A DNA stretch of 64,000 nt, from positions 70,414,692 to 70,478,691 of the forward strand of contig OY987299.1 of the NCBI GenBank assembly GCA_963920635.1. The letters are read 5' to 3'. This DNA is from Pseudeuparius sepicola (taxonomy: Eukaryota > Arthropoda > Insecta > Coleoptera > Anthribidae). Numbering within the stretch: position 1 is the first letter of the stretch; every line of letters begins with the position of its first letter. Positions 44,016 to 57,425 of the stretch are shown here, one piece after another. Made by a program: the position numbers and the translations under genes. Below the pieces are notes generated by a model. That model was given only the letters and a program-made list of their open reading frames with translations. It searched no databases and was not told the DNA's origin.

Positions 44016-45385
44016 AGCTACGTAATGAAAACGGTGTAACCAAGCAAGCCTTTTATTTCAAACATGCGAAAGTAGGCAGGTATAGTGTTTCTCAAGATCA
44101 CAAAAAATTAGGCACTGAGGACACATACTCGAGTAAAAATTCGACCATTTTAGGTTGTCCCCTGCTTAATTACTAAATAATTCTATCACATTTTCAGCTG
44201 CGGGAAATTAAAATAAACCTCAATATAAGGGGAACAATACAATCTGATCCGGGACAATGATATTCATGAAAATTGTTCAAAAATAAAACGTCATGCCTAC
44301 ACCAAGTTTCACACTAAGCAGCCTACTTTATTTTTCCATTTTTTCCATTTTAAATAGGTAAAACACCTTTGCTGGACAGGGTGTCTCACGTATCTACTAT
44401 ATTTTTTTTTGTTTGTGAACTGAACAATCGCCCATCACATTTTAAGCTTCATTTTTTATTTGTGTTTCCCTCGCGATTCTTATTTTCAATAATATGAATG
44501 TCAATATTTTAATAGCTTTTATCAAACGAAGTTTTAGAGCGAACATGATATAACATATTTTTTAGTACTTAATTGTAAAGTACATATCAAAAATATACAG
44601 GAATTTGACTTAACAGAAACAACAAACTTTACCTCTATCTATAAAACGAGATGCAAAATAATTGTATCGCTGAAAAGTGTGATTATATTGGCGAAAAATA
44701 ATATTCCCCACACTTTTTCTTTTACACTTTTTCTTAGTCCAGGAACAAAAAGTTATAGGGGATAAATTTTTTTCTATAAGACATGGAAACTAGTTATCCA
44801 GAATAAAAAGCTATGCTGATACATAGGTACAATTTGGAGACTAATCGATCTACTTTGATTTAATGTCTATTTTTATTTTTAATCGTAGAAAAAACACCTG
44901 GTTTTGGTCAACATGCTTAGTTTTCTATCCTAAGTAGCTTTAGATTTTCTTATTAGGTACCTACCCAAAAAGTAGCTAAAAATTCACCAAATTCAAAATA
45001 GTTTTGAATAACTTTGCAAAGGATGTAATTTTTTATACTAAACAGCTCTTGTTGCACAAATAGAGAAGAAACCTTACTCTTATTCTTGGATGGATATGTT
45101 AGAAATGACCTCAAAGTGAAACAGGGCTAGACCAGAAATTGCCAGATTTTTTACACATTTCTTACCTCTCTTTTTTTCAGTTATCATAAAATACTTTTTA
45201 CTTTTTTGCAGAACATTAAATATGCTGAAATATATGCCAATTTAATTAGGATTTAATCAATGACAATGACCTTGCTAAAGGAGGATGATTGGGTGAGAAT
45301 AAAAACTTTTCAATCTGTACACTTTTGTTTTATATTTAATCCTGTACGGTTGCTCCAGAATATATGGGCATTCCTCCCCAGATTT
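44016..45385. other. Stretch without confident feature
   Basis: AT-rich DNA. A CAGGGTGTCTCACG end-like block at 44378 has no visible partner. No gene was recognised. Confidence 0.4.
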
Positions 45386-45389
45386 ATAT

Positions 45390-46344
45390 AGGGTGGTCCT
45401 ATAAAGATATATCGAAAACTCAACAGTTTTCGTTGTACAGGGCGTTAAAGTTAGCATTTTTTAGTGTTTTCTTGATAACTCTTATGTGCTATGTCGATAA
45501 AATTTGGTACGCTTGTACAGGGTCATGGTAGGTAGTAACATTTAAGCAGCCTATATATATATATATATATATATATATTTTCCTTCAATCAGTGGCAGAG
45601 GTATGGGGATAAAGTGGCATATTTTTGAAGCTAAAAATGATACGCCACTGGAAAATGTAGGTACCTTTTCTTACATAGACAAGACAAAAAATGTACTCTT
45701 AGAAACTTGTCTGTAGTTTTTCTAAAAAATCGTTTCAAAAACTAGTTGGCGGGGGCAATATCTAAATAAAATGAATTGATAGAAAATTACAATTGACTTG
45801 AACGCCCTGTATTGCCAATGTTTTTTAACGATGCCTTTGGTTTTTTTTTAAACTGCTTACTAGTGTAAAACATATTGTAGTTTATTCTTTAATTCCCGTT
45901 CTGCAATATGTCACTATTGAGCTACATCACTTTTTAACCATTTTCCACCTTATTTACATATGTTTATCAAGAAAAACCATGCAGTTTCCTATAAAAGTCT
46001 AAAAGCACTTTTTTCATAGAATTATCTTAGAAATTTACTGTTGGTAAGAAAAGTACATTTTTTAGTTGCGGTTGCGCACCATTTTTATGTTCAGAAATAT
46101 GCCACTTTATCCTGTGCCACCTGTGTCACTGACGTGTGAAATTAAAAAATATATTCTGCTTAAATTACACCCAGCCTACCATAGGTTATCCATGTAGCAC
46201 ATTTTTCTTAAGAGTTATCAAGAAAACACGTTTTTAAAAATGCGAACTTTAACGCCCTGTACAATGAAAACCGGAAAAAATCGTCTTATTTTAAGATATT
46301 CTATCGATTTTTGAAGAATTATTCATAAAAGTTGGGTCACCCTG
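45390..46344. mobile_element. Inverted-repeat element with internal (TA)n
   Basis: Arms 45390-45540 and about 46175-46344 mirror each other (GGGTGGTCC at the left; GGGTGACCC read inward from the right; TACAGGGCGTTAAAGTT and its mirror inside). The loop holds (TA)n at 45552-45579 and non-coding DNA. Confidence 0.65.
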
Positions 46345-46374
46345 GTTACTCTGTGATTTTGAGTCTACCTAGAG

Positions 46375-46930
46375 ACATAAACAAAATGTGGCTATTTTGG
46401 TCAGCTAGGCAACACCCAAAAATAAATTAGCAACTTATTGAGCAATTCCAAAAAAACCGTTTATTGATAAAAATATTATTGATCGTAGAATTTTTATTTT
46501 AAGAGATAAAAGAAAACTGAAAATTGATTGCATGGAGGAGCTTCATGCAACCGACAGCAAAGATAGTTTCAGAAAATCATACAGGGTCTTCTGCTCTCTT
46601 GAGGCCACAAGAAACAACTTGGAGCAGGTAGATGCCGCTGAAGAAGAAATCGAAATCCATATCCAACTTGATGAATAAAAATTCGTGGCCTCAAGGGAGC
46701 AGAAGGCCCTGTGTGATTTTCTGAAACTATTGCTGTCAGTTGCATGAGGGTTCTCTTTGCAATCAATTTCCAATCTAAAGTTTTTATCTATCTCTTGAGA
46801 TAAACTTTCTACGACAATTAATATTTTTTGTCTATATGGTTTTTTTGCAGTTGCTCAATAAGGTGGCCATGGATACTAATAATATATTAATTTTCGGGCA
46901 TTGCCTAGATGATCAAAATTGTCAAATTTT
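46375..46930. mobile_element. Foldback, relative of 1905-2707
   Basis: Arms 46375-46620 and about 46680-46925 mirror each other. The inner parts contain GAAACTAT and AGACCCTGT-like phrases also present in the foldback at 1905-2707. It ends where the LTR at 46931 begins, so the LTR element may have inserted at or beside its edge. Confidence 0.65.
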
Positions 46931-47970
46931 TGTGATTCCCCCCCGAAAGGAGTCCCAAGAAATTCCTATAAATTTTTAAAGTCAAGTCGCTATATTAGAA
47001 TCTCTGGCTCCAAACCAAGTAAATCCTTAATGTTGTTAATGTAAACAAATCCGAGCCTCGCAGGTGGCCCCAATTTGCGGAAACACGAGCAACAGCTCGC
47101 ACGCCAGAATCACACCACACAAGTTTCGCGAAATTCCATGACCATATAAGGTAATCCTGAAATCTCGAGTTGAGAAATGGAATGCGTGAAACATGGGGGA
47201 ATTAGGTATAAATAAGTTACTCCCACCTACATCTGAGAGCCAGTCGTCGACCAAGCAGACGCCAGGGGAACCTCTGCCGGTTCCCCCAGAGAAGCCGGCG
47301 GGCAGCCGCCGCTGCGGTCAGCCGGCCGCGCACCATCGCCCAGTTGCCACAGAAATCCCTGATGGTCAAAATCATTACGAAATAAGTATTCTTCTAAGCA
47401 CCTAAGTAAGTTTGGACTGGTCAATGAATAAGATATTTTTGTTTTAATCCCTTTGTGATTGAATTTCCTATTTTATTTTGAATTTTAAAATTATGTTAAA
47501 AACTTTTGGAGGAATCATTTAGTAATTATTTTAAACCAAAATATTTCAGAATTAGTATCAGAAATTGTGTCTTTTTTCATTTTATACTGAGGACTGGGTA
47601 AACTTATTTGGAGTTATGCCAATTGAGGTAATGAGTACTTCATGTCTTTATGTTAATTAAGAACTTTTATTCATTTTGTACCATAATTCTGAATTTTGAG
47701 CCACATTATTCTACTGTCGATTACAGGAGTTTTGTCTTTTATTTGAACTAGTTTATGTTTTAAACTTGAGTAATATTGATTTACAGTTGATGCCAATTTT
47801 GTACTTGGTGATTAATCATTGTTATACAGAGTAATCAATTAATTTTTATGCTATTTGGAACCTTTTGCAATTTTTGTACTTTTAATCTTAATGTTATAGT
47901 TTTATTGTCATAGTTTTTGTTATCGTGCCATTTTGACATATTGTTTTGTGTCCTAATTTAAATTCGATTG
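46931..47970 (+). repeat. Older 5' LTR, first part
   Basis: Starts TGTGATTCC. It contains the TATA box TATAAATA at 47207-47214, then a GC-rich stretch (47220-47345) and a long AT-rich tail. It is cut at 47970 by a younger element of the same family and continues at 52611-52883. The corresponding 3' LTR starts at 57426 (TGTGATGCC), and another copy starts at 61946. Confidence 0.75.
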
Positions 47971-49223
47971 TGTAGTGTCCAGGCAAACGCCTAAAGCCAG
48001 AATATTTAAATTCACAATATTCCTACAGTATCCTAGAGAGGCCCCATATTCCAGACTCCTAAAACTTAAAACTATCCGCTCCTATGAAGCTTAGCCAGGC
48101 CACACGTGCCAAGGTTAAACGCGAGATTCCAGGAAAAAGATCAGGCCACCTGCGCAGCGCAGCGAAAATGAGATCTCCTAGCTGAAGCCCCCTATGAGAA
48201 ATTATATAAAAAGGCTCCCGACAGGAGCTACCAACAGTAGTAAACCGACTACCAGCAGTTGCCGCTGGAAGCTCTGCCCGAAAGAAGAGGGCAGGCGGCA
48301 GCCCCTGCGGCTAGCCAGCCGCAGGGCATCACCCAGTTGCTAATGAAGAAAACCAAGAAAGAAGTATTTTCCTAAGCACCGCAGTAAGTTTGGACTGGCC
48401 AAAAAGTAAGATATTTGTGTTTTGATTTCTTTGTGTCTGAATTGCCTTTTTTATTTTTCGAATTTTGAATTATTTTGAAAACTTTTAGAGAAATTGCATT
48501 TATTGTGCATTTCTAATTAATTAGAAATAATTTCAGAACGTTTATAAACCATGAATGAATTTTGGGAATTTATTTTGAACCATATTATTTCAGTGTAGAT
48601 GTCAGAGTTTTTATTTTATTCAAACGGAAATAATTTTGTTACTTTTATTGCAAATTTGAAGGGGTTTGGGAAATTATTTAAATCATTATTTTGGGGTTGA
48701 AATCAGAATTTTCTTATTAATTGAACTATTTTATGTCAGAAATTTCGAGTAATTTGAACTACATTTTTATACAAACTTGTAGTGAGTAATTAAGCAATGT
48801 TATGCAGAGTCAAGTAATTTTATTCTATTTGGGAAATCAAGTAATTTTATTCTATTTGGGAATCTTTTGCAAATTTTGTACTTAGTGTTTAGTGTTACTT
48901 TATCAGTGTACCTTTTGAAACGTTTGGATTTTGTTACTTAGAAAAGGGTCATATTTCAGATATCTTGAGTGCAGTGGTGTGCTAAATTATAGATTTTTAA
49001 TTTTATTCAATAATAATTATTGCACATGTTTTTAAACTTCCTATTAAACTGTATTTTGTTAACTCAATGTACTGTTCGTATTTAATTTTAATATACATAT
49101 TAAACTATCCCTGTGTTTCCGTCATACACCCTTAGGCCCACACTAAAAGAAAATAACTTGTGGCTTACCCCGTATGTACTGCTCGCCAACTACCACCATA
49201 AAAGGGGTTGAGTTTTCCACAAA

Positions 49224-49241
49224 TGGTGTCAGGTGTGGGGT
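49224..49241 (+). promoter_or_regulatory. Primer binding site, tRNA-Leu-like
   Basis: TGGTGTCAG followed by GTGTGGGG, directly after the LTR, resembles the complement of a leucine tRNA 3' end (TGGTGTCAGAAGTGGGA). The older element has the same block at 52885-52902. This primer type is known in some Ty3/gypsy lineages. Confidence 0.6.
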
Positions 49242-49849
49242 ACAATAAGGGTTGACGGAAGGGTAGTTTTGTAAAATTTTCAGAAAATTTAATATTGTCG
49301 GAAAATCGGAAGAAAATTTTTTTTAGAGGACAATTTGTTAGTGTTCATAAAAAGTAACACAATAGTATGCAGTATATAAGGATTAACAGATAGAGATGAG
49401 TTGTCAAATTTGACAGGAAAATTAATTTTTCAGAAAATTCCAAGACATAATTTTTATAGAAAATCTGAGGCATAGAAAAAGTGTAACGGTATTTTTATTA
49501 TGGTTCAAAAGGGGTAACAATAGGGGTGAATTGTCAAAATTGTCAGGAAATTGTCAGGAAAATGTTTCTTTTATCAAAAAAAATATTACAGGAAAAATTT
49601 TAAAGGTAACTAAACGGTGCTTAGAGTCAACGGTTAGAAAAATTTAAGAAAAACGGAATAAAAAAACAGGTGCTAGGACAAAAAGGGTTAGGAGTAAAAG
49701 TTCAATCGGAAAACTAGGAGCCAGTAGAAATAATTTTGTGCGAACTAAAGAAAAATTATAAAAAGTAAAAAAAATGCAAAACGGAGAAGAAAATGTAGTA
49801 GTAGCGACAAGGGCAGAAGGAAACGGGAATATAGGTAAAATTTAGAAGT

Positions 49850-50500
49850 GAGGTCGTGCGTCAAAATTAATAATGGAATCGAAACCGTACCAATATTCAA
49901 CGGGAAAGCTAAAATATATTTTTTTGTATAAAGAAACGGCATTATTGGCAACTTGGTCTGAAGGACAGAAAATAGCAGGTTAAAACTAAGGGGCAGTGCT
50001 AAACAATTAATCAAAGCGGAGCCAGAGTTACAAAAAGGGACAACGGGTTGGCTTAAGTTTAAGGCTACTTTACAAAAATACTTCAAAAAGCGACTTATAG
50101 CAAGAACAGAAATTTAAATAAAAGTATTCATGGAAGTTAGGCAAAAATACGGCAAAAATTGTAGGCAAATTTTAACACGACAAAAATTTTTAGGAAATAG
50201 AACAGTAACTTTCGAAATCGGTCAAGCAAAAAATAGCGTTATCCGAGAAAAACTGGAAATAGACGTTACTACGCAATGTGTGTTAGGTCTTTGGCATATT
50301 AAACAACGAGTATTATCTCTAGAAGAGCAAAATATAATAGAAGCTTTAAATTATGCGGAAAAAGAACATACGATTAGGCCGCTACAATACAATAGGGAAT
50401 GCCGCGAAGTAGGTGATATACAGCCTGATTTTACCGCGGAGAGCACGTATAATTGCGCAATATTGCATGAACCATAAATAAGAGAGAACGTCGCCGCAAA
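49850..50500 (+). pseudogene. Decayed gag of the nested LTR element
   Basis: Pieces in shifting frames read PIFNGKAK-like, KETALLATWSEGQK, IKAEPELQKG-like, MEVRQKYGKNCRQILTRQKF, REKLEIDVTTQCVLGLWHIK and ALNYAEKEHTIRPLQYNREC. This order fits the capsid region of a gypsy-type Gag. Stops and frameshifts are frequent; only 50130-50477 is open. A homologous, differently damaged copy lies at 53500-54310. Confidence 0.65.
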
Positions 50501-51600
50501 TCACCTTCAAGTTTGTTAGCTAATAAAATTTGGATATTTTGCTCAAAATTTCGAGGAAAGCCGCCGCGGATTATAGTATAATCAAATTTTCTAAAATAGT
50601 AATGAAATTAGACCATTTTGTACGGAGATGCACAGAGAACCGCCTCAAAAATAGACGCGAAATTCAGTTATTTAAATAAGCAAAATAAAATTACAAGTAG
50701 GTAATATACAGGGAAGTAATATAGCAAATTAGGGGATATTAATTTAAAAATAATTGAATTATCAGATGCAAGAAAATATTGCATAATGCTACAGCAAAGC
50801 ATAAGCTACAGTATGGAGAAACGGGAAAACCGAATGCAGAAATTTAGTTGGGATTAAGACTAGAAATTATAAAAAAATGAAACGAAAGCTGATAGAAAAA
50901 AAAGGAATTAGCTACATGGTAAATTAACAAAAGTTAATAGAAAAAAATAAATTATCCACACGATAGATTAAGGAGAATGGAGAATCAAAAGTGTCATTCA
51001 ATGCCGGAAGGGGTATTTGACCTCGGAGTAGTTGTTTCTGTTGTTTCTATCTTTTGAATTTTCTGCGTGTTAGGAAAAAACTTGGTGAGTTACTAAAGTA
51101 ATAAATTACTGAAGTAGTGAGTTACTGAAGTAATAAGGCAAAGGTGTCGTTAGAAGAATGAAAAATAATGCGCAAATTCTAAAGCCGTTTCCGCACAATT
51201 CGAGATGAGTCAAGCAATTAAAGAAATTTTTACGAGTGCTATAGTTTCTAAATACACTTAGTACTGGAAAACTGATATTGAATTAATTTTATTAATAAGT
51301 CAATCGCCAAGAAAAAGCCAACCAAAAAAAATATCGCCGCTTATAGAAATAAAAACTTTAACACTAAACTGCAATTATTAGGGCATAGAAGTGTCACATT
51401 TAATAAACCGCTATTATATGAAGTGCACCCTCTTATTCCGAGAATAACGGTAGGAAAGTAGTCCAAAGTCAAACAAAATTTTAATGAAACCAAATTTTAA
51501 GAAAGATATGCTGCAAGTGCCACACTTGAGGTCAGAAACTCAATACCCTTTATAGTGTAAACAAACCAAAAACGCTACGTAACAGATGAGTAATGAGCTG
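50501..51600. other. Decayed interior of the nested LTR element
   Basis: Aligns loosely with 54170-54950 and 56280-56560 of the older element (shared phrases such as GGGAAGTAATA-like and CTACATGGTAAATTAACAAA). No pol motif was found. It ends at the deletion junction near 51600. Confidence 0.5.
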
Positions 51601-52606
51601 GATAGCCGCAGGCCATCACCCAGTTGCTAATGAAGAAAACTAAGAAAGAAGTATTTTCCTAAGCACCGCAGTAAGTTTGGACTGGCCAAAAAGTAAGATA
51701 TTTGTGTTTTGATTCCTTTGTGTCTGAATTGCCTTTTTTATTTTTGAATTTTGAATTATTTTGAAAACTTTTAGAGAAATTGAATTTATTGTGCATTTTT
51801 AATTAATTAGAAATAATTTCAGAACGTTTATAAACCATGAATGAATTTTGGGAATTTATTTTGAACCATATTATTTCACTGTAGATGTTGTTTTTATTTT
51901 ATTGAAACAGAACTAATTTTGTAACTTTTATTGGAAATTTGAAGGGGTTTGGGAAATTATTTTAAGCCGAATTATTTTGGGGTTGAAATCAGAATTTTGT
52001 TTTTAATTGAACTATTTTATGTCAGAAATTTCGAGTAATTTGAATTACATTTTTATACAAACTTGTACTGAGTAATTAAGCAATGTTATGCAGAGTCAAG
52101 TAATTTTATTCTATTTAGGAAATCAAGTAATTTTATTCTATTTAGGAAATCAAGTAATTTTATTCTATTTGGTAATCTTTTGCAAATTTTGTACTTTTAA
52201 TCTAAAGGTTTGTCATTTTATGCCATAGTTCATGTATTTGTGCCATTTTGACATATTGTTTTGTCTTATTTTAAATTCGATTGTTTATCAGTGTACCTTT
52301 TGAAACGTTTGGATTTTGTTACATAGAAAAGGGTCATATTTCAGATATCTTGAGTGCAGCATTGTGCTAAATTATAGATTTTTAATTTTATTCAATAATA
52401 ATTATTGCACATGTTTTTAAACTTCCTATTAAACTGTATTTTGTTAACTCAATATACTGTTCGTATTTAATTTTAATATACATATTAAACTATCCCTGTG
52501 TTTCCGTCATACACCCTAAGGCCCACACTAAAAGAAAATAACTTGTGGCTCACCCCGTATATACCGCTCGCCAACTACCACCATAAAAGAGGTTAAGTTT
52601 TCCACA
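51601..52606 (+). repeat. 3' LTR of the nested element, 5'-truncated
   Basis: Matches 48320-49221 of its 5' LTR with a few substitutions and an extra copy of the short unit CAAGTAATTTTATTCTATTT (three here, two in the 5' LTR). The first ~350 bp, including the TATA box, are missing. Confidence 0.8.
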
Positions 52607-52610
52607 ATTG

Positions 52611-52883
52611 TTTAAAAGTGTACCTTTTGAAACGTTTGGATTGTGTTACATGAAAAGGGTTCATATTTCGGATATCTTAAGTGGCGTTGTGCGAAATCAT
52701 AGATTTTTTACAATTATTTATTATTTAATTATTGTAAATGTTTTTGAACTTGAACATATAGTGATACTACCCTGTGTTTCCGTTATACATCCTTAGGCCT
52801 ACACTAAAAGTAAGCAGGTAACTGTAAATTACACTGTAACATACCGCTCGCCAACTACCATCATATACGGGCTGAGCACCACA
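52611..52883 (+). repeat. Older 5' LTR, second part
   Basis: Continuation of 46931-47970 after the nested insertion, ending CACCACA just before a TGGTGTCAGG primer site. It is clearly more diverged from the younger LTR than the younger pair are from each other. Confidence 0.75.
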
Positions 52884-53499
52884 ATGGTGTCAGGTGTGGG
52901 GTCTATAAGTGTTAACGGAGGGGTAGTTGTCGGAAAATCTTTGGAAAATCGACAGAAAAATATTTGTTTGGAAAAAATATTGTAGTGCTTATAAAAAGTA
53001 ACACAATAGTGTGGAGTACATAAGGGTTAACGGATATGAGGATTTATTGTCAAATTTGACAGGAAAATAAATTTTTCAGAAAATTCCAGGAATTAATTTT
53101 TATAGAGAATCTGAGGCATAGACATAACGATATCGTGGTTCAAAAAGAGATAACGATAGGGGTGAATTGTCAAAATTGAAAATTGTCAGGAAAATGTCGG
53201 AAAAATAATTTTATCGGAGAAATTATTAAAGGAAAAGTTTTAAAGGAAACTAGACGGTGCCAAATGACAACGGGTAGAAAAATTTTCGAAAAACGGAATA
53301 GAAAATTGGTGCTAGGAAAAATCAAGGGTTAGGAATAAAAAGTTTTAAGGTGACGAAAATTCCATTGGAAAACTAGGAACTAGTAGAAATATTTTTGTGT
53401 AAACTAAAGTAATTTATAAAAAAAAATTGAGAAGAAAACGTACTAATAGGGGCAGGGGCAGAAGGAAATAGAAATATGGGTGAAATTAGAAGAGGTAGC

Positions 53500-54310
53500 G
53501 TCAAAATTAATAATGGGATAGAAACCGTACCAATATTCAAATGGAAAGCTAAAATAGACATTTTTTAAGTATAAACGGAGAAACGGCATTATTAGGAACT
53601 TGGTCTGATGGACAAAAAATAGCTATAGTCAGGTTAAAACAATAAATCAAAGCGGAGCCAGAGTTACAAAAGACAAAAGTTTGGTTTAATTTTGAGGCTA
53701 CTTTACAGAACTACTTCAAAAACGAATAGGAGTAGGAAGCGCAATTTAAATAAAAATGTTCATAGAAGCTAGGCAAAGATAGGACCAAAACTGTATACAA
53801 ATTTTAAAACGACACAACATTTTAGGAAATAGAGCAGTGACTTTCGTTAACGGTCAAGTAGAAATCGCGTTCTCCGAGAAAAACTTGAAATGGACACAAC
53901 GACGCAATTGTGTTAGGACTTTTAATGCCTATTAAATAACGGGTAGCAAAATATAATAGAAGCTTTGAATTATGCGGGAAAAGAAGAATCTATCGAACAT
54001 ACGATTAGGCCGCTGCAATACAATAGGGAATGCCGCGAAGTAGGTAAAAATTCGATGAGGACAGCGTGTGACGGAACACACTCTACCTGTTTTTACTGCG
54101 ATCAGCGTGAACGCATTACGCAATATTGCCCAAGAGAAACGCCGCCGCAATTCGCCTTAAAGTAATAACAAACTTTGGACATTTTGCTCAAAATTTCGAG
54201 GAAAGCCGCCGCAAAGTAGTAATGAAGTTTGCTGAAAATAGTAGGAAATTAGACCTTTTTACACGGAAATGCACAGAAAGCCGCCTCAAAAATAGACGCG
54301 AAAATTAGTA
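53500..54310 (+). pseudogene. Decayed gag of the older LTR element
   Basis: Homologous to 49850-50500. It additionally keeps a zinc-knuckle-like stretch, CFYCDQRERITQYC, in which the expected His is replaced by Arg (a CAT to CGT type change). Many stops are present. Confidence 0.6.
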
Positions 54311-55262
54311 ATTTAAACCAGAGTTATTAGTTAGGGAAAATAAAATTACAAGTAAGGTAATATACAGGGAAGCAGAATATTGAATTTAGAGGATATTAAT
54401 TTAAAAAATTATTGAATTATTAGATGTGAGAAATTGTTACGTAAAGCTACAGCAGAGTATAGGCTACAGTATTGAGAAACGAGAAAATCGAATACAGAAA
54501 TTTAGTTGAGTTGGGGTTGAGACTAGAATTTTTTCATAAAAATGACAGAAAAAGTTGATAATGTAAAAGGAATTATCTACATGGTAAATTAACAAAGAGT
54601 TGATATGGTAAAATACAGTAGATTAAAGAGAATTGAGAACCAAAAGTGTAGTTCAATGCTGGTAGGGATATTTGCCCTCGGAGTAGTTGTTTCTATTGTT
54701 TATATCTTTTGAATGATCTACGTGATAGGAGAAAAGCTGAGTGAGTTAATGAAGAAAAATCGTTACAGTAATAGAACAAAACTGTCGTTAAAAAGGATAA
54801 AAAATAATGCGTATTTTCTAGTGTAAAAATGATTAAAAGAAAAGTGTTCTAAGTGATAATTTTGTATAATAAAAGTCGGAAATTAAATAAAGAAATAGTT
54901 AATGGAAGAAGAATGAGTGACTAAGTGTTGTGCTAAGTGCCTGTATAGTTAAAGCTAAGTGAGAAAATGTTGTACCAGGTGATATTTTATTTAGAGAAAA
55001 AAAAGTTAATGAAGTTAAAATGTTCGGGATGGAGTTAGCTAGCTGTCAGAGGCCGCCTTTTTATTCTTGGTCTTTGCCAGAGGTCAAGAATGCTAGTATT
55101 CAGACTACTGTCAATTGTTCTGAACACTACAAAAAATTAACAACAATAGTCAGGTGAACAGACAGATGAAGTTAGCAAAGTTCATGGGAGCGCGAAATTC
55201 CCAGATAGTAGAAAAACCAAATTTTAATAAAAAGGAAGGTAAGAAATGAAAAGCGAGGAAAA

Positions 55263-55520
55263 GTACAAATCCAGGAGTGTTTTCGCCATCTTAAGGATAG
55301 TCCTGTAAACACACTACCTTAATTTTCGTAAGAAGAGAGATGGAACACTCAATGCGACAGGAAGGGAGTTGTACCTTAAAAGATGGAAGATACAAAAGTC
55401 CGATAGGTACGAGTGCAAGCCCAAGAGTGTGTGTTCGCCGTCTTAAGGTTAGTCAGCCACACTGGTCCACTTCTTATAATTTCCGTAAGGAGAGAGATGG
55501 AACACTAGCTCAAAAAGGGA
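55263..55520 (+). repeat. Direct repeat, two units of about 140 bp
   Basis: The blocks from 55263 and 55405 both run from GTACNANTNCAAG-like sequence through GTTCGCCGTCTTAAGG-like sequence to GGAGAGAGATGGAACACT. They are diverged. Their role in the old LTR element is unknown. Confidence 0.65.
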
Positions 55521-56902
55521 TGAAAGTGAATCGAAAAGGACTTAGTAATTCTTCGATATGTCAAGAAGTATGTATGGCAGCTGTAAACAGAAATTTTAGC
55601 CATTGAACCAAAATCAGGACTTTATACACATGGCATAATAGTTGACAGAAAAATGATATAAGGCAGAAGGGATGGTATCTATTAATAAATATCACAGAAA
55701 AGTAAGTTATCGCAGTAGCTATGAAGCAGAGGAAACAGAGTGTCCAGAAAATGGAAAGTCTACAAGAAAAATGAGTGTGCAGGACTCAGAAAAGATATTA
55801 AAATTATTGAAGCTAAATAATATAGCGAATTGTGAAAATAAAAGTGAGATATTAAAATTAATACGTACAAACTTGCGGAAAGTAATTAAAAAAATGAAAC
55901 CACTAAGTGTCATTTTAATTAAGGTAAAAAATAAATAGAACATTTAAAGAAGCGCGAAAATTCGAGATTGTAACTATGCATTTAAAAAGAAAGTCACCAA
56001 ACTATAATATACAAAAATGTGAAGAATTCAGAATTTAAAAACTTTGTGGAGCTGAACTATTTAATCCATACGTGTCTAAAATTAGTTAGATTTAGGCAAG
56101 CATTGTAAGTTAAGAAAGTAAGATGGGAATATAAGTTAAGAAAAAAATTAATTAACTAGTCAGACATTAGAAAGACAGACGTTATGGATTATTGCTGTAG
56201 GGCGAAACATAAAGACAATAATCGCATGAATAATTGCCTATAGAAAGAAAAATCTTCACAGACTATAGATTGGGAAAAAGAGGTAGCCTAATTTATGTTT
56301 GAAGCCGTCTACGTACAATTAGATATAAGTCAAGCAGGTAAAGAAAACTTTAAGAGTGCTTTATAGTCTCTGAGTATATTACTGGGAAACTGATAAGTGC
56401 ATTTTATTGGGTTATTTTCACAGCTATTATTTTAAAGCCAAAATTTTATTAAAAAGTCAATCGCGAAGGAAAAGCTAACCAAAAGTTCGCGCTCATAAAA
56501 TAAAAACTTCAACATTAAACTTCAATTATTAGGGCTAGAAGCATCACAATTAGTAAACGGTTCCCTCAGAAAATTTTGCTAGAAAATTGTTTGTCCGTTT
56601 AATCAGATTAGGTAGTGCTCAAAAGAAGGGGTACGCGTGAGGCACGCTTAGGATTCCAATAAAGCACCTTGCCAGCCGACACAGGTAGTCGGCAAATGAA
56701 AGTGGAATGAGGAAGGCATGGACAGGACCGCCGTCGCCCGCCGTCTGGAGGCAGCTTAGAGCGTAGGCGCCAGCCACGCGCCGCAGTACAGCCGCAGTGA
56801 ATATGGATGGTCAGCACCAACAATGGGAGCCGCGACAACATCACCATCATAACTAAAAGATGATGGATGATAATGAAGAAGCAACCGGCACTTCAATGGG
56901 CC

Positions 56903-57030
56903 GAGACTTCTTGAAAGAGGAGTCGGGAGTCGAATAAACTTCTTGAAAGGGAGCCGGGAGTCGTCGAGACTTCTTTAAAAAGGATTCGGAAATCAACAGG
57001 ACTTTTTGAAAACGGAGTCGGGAAATGGCT
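56903..57030 (+). repeat. Minisatellite, about four units of ~32 bp
   Basis: Units resemble CGAGACTTCTTGAAAGAGG followed by AGTCGGGAGT. They begin near 56902, 56935, 56968 and 56999, each diverged by several substitutions. Confidence 0.7.
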
Positions 57031-57425
57031 AAAAGAACTCAGAAATAGTGAGTGTCGCTAAAAGAGAGACGCGTGTGTCGTGTGGTTTATAGCATAAGAG
57101 GTTTAGGGATAAGTTTTCGACGCGTATATTAACAGAATAACCTAAAGATATTAACAAACCGTAAATACAAATATGTAATCATAGAGAAGTAAGAATTGTA
57201 CCTAAAGGATAAGAAATCGTGTAATCCAGCATAGTTGATATAGGAAGTATGTAATCTTAGAGAGTAAGAATTTGATAAGTTATCGTAAGTTAGGGAGGAG
57301 GAAGTTTAACTTTTGAAAATTGTAAGGTCAGTCCAAAAGGGAAGTTAGCCACAGCAAGAACATTCTGATAGTTCCAGAAAATTAAAAATAATATTTTTAA
57401 TTTTCTTTTAATAAGAAGGGCGAGA

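Larger units (their letters stand above)
47967..52610 (+). mobile_element. Younger LTR retrotransposon nested in the older LTR
   Basis: LTRs begin TGTAGTGTCCAGG and end CCACA. The 4-bp ATTG is duplicated at 47967-47970 and 52607-52610. The older LTR reads on smoothly from 47970 to 52611 once this element is removed. The 5' LTR is complete (47971-49221, 1251 bp; TATATAAA at 48203-48210). The 3' LTR keeps only about its last kilobase (51601-52606). A deletion took pol and the front of the 3' LTR. Only the leader and a decayed gag remain inside. Confidence 0.85.
52884..57425 (+). mobile_element. Interior of the older LTR retrotransposon, degraded
   Basis: Holds the primer site (52885-52894), gag remnants (53500-54310), repeated non-coding blocks and a polypurine tract AAGAAGGGCGAGA at 57413-57425. 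No reverse transcriptase or integrase motifs are seen. GC-rich sequence at 56620-56850 and a small tandem array at 56903-57030 are embedded. The element is long dead. Confidence 0.6.

Noticed and set aside
46543..47424. Overlapping short frames in the LTR GC-rich block
   Set aside because: They coincide with the conserved GC-rich leader part of the LTR and are not conserved as protein between the LTR copies.
55672..55938. 88-codon frame in the old LTR element
   Set aside because: It is helical and Lys-rich without a known domain, and the surrounding frames are decayed; I could not support a gene.
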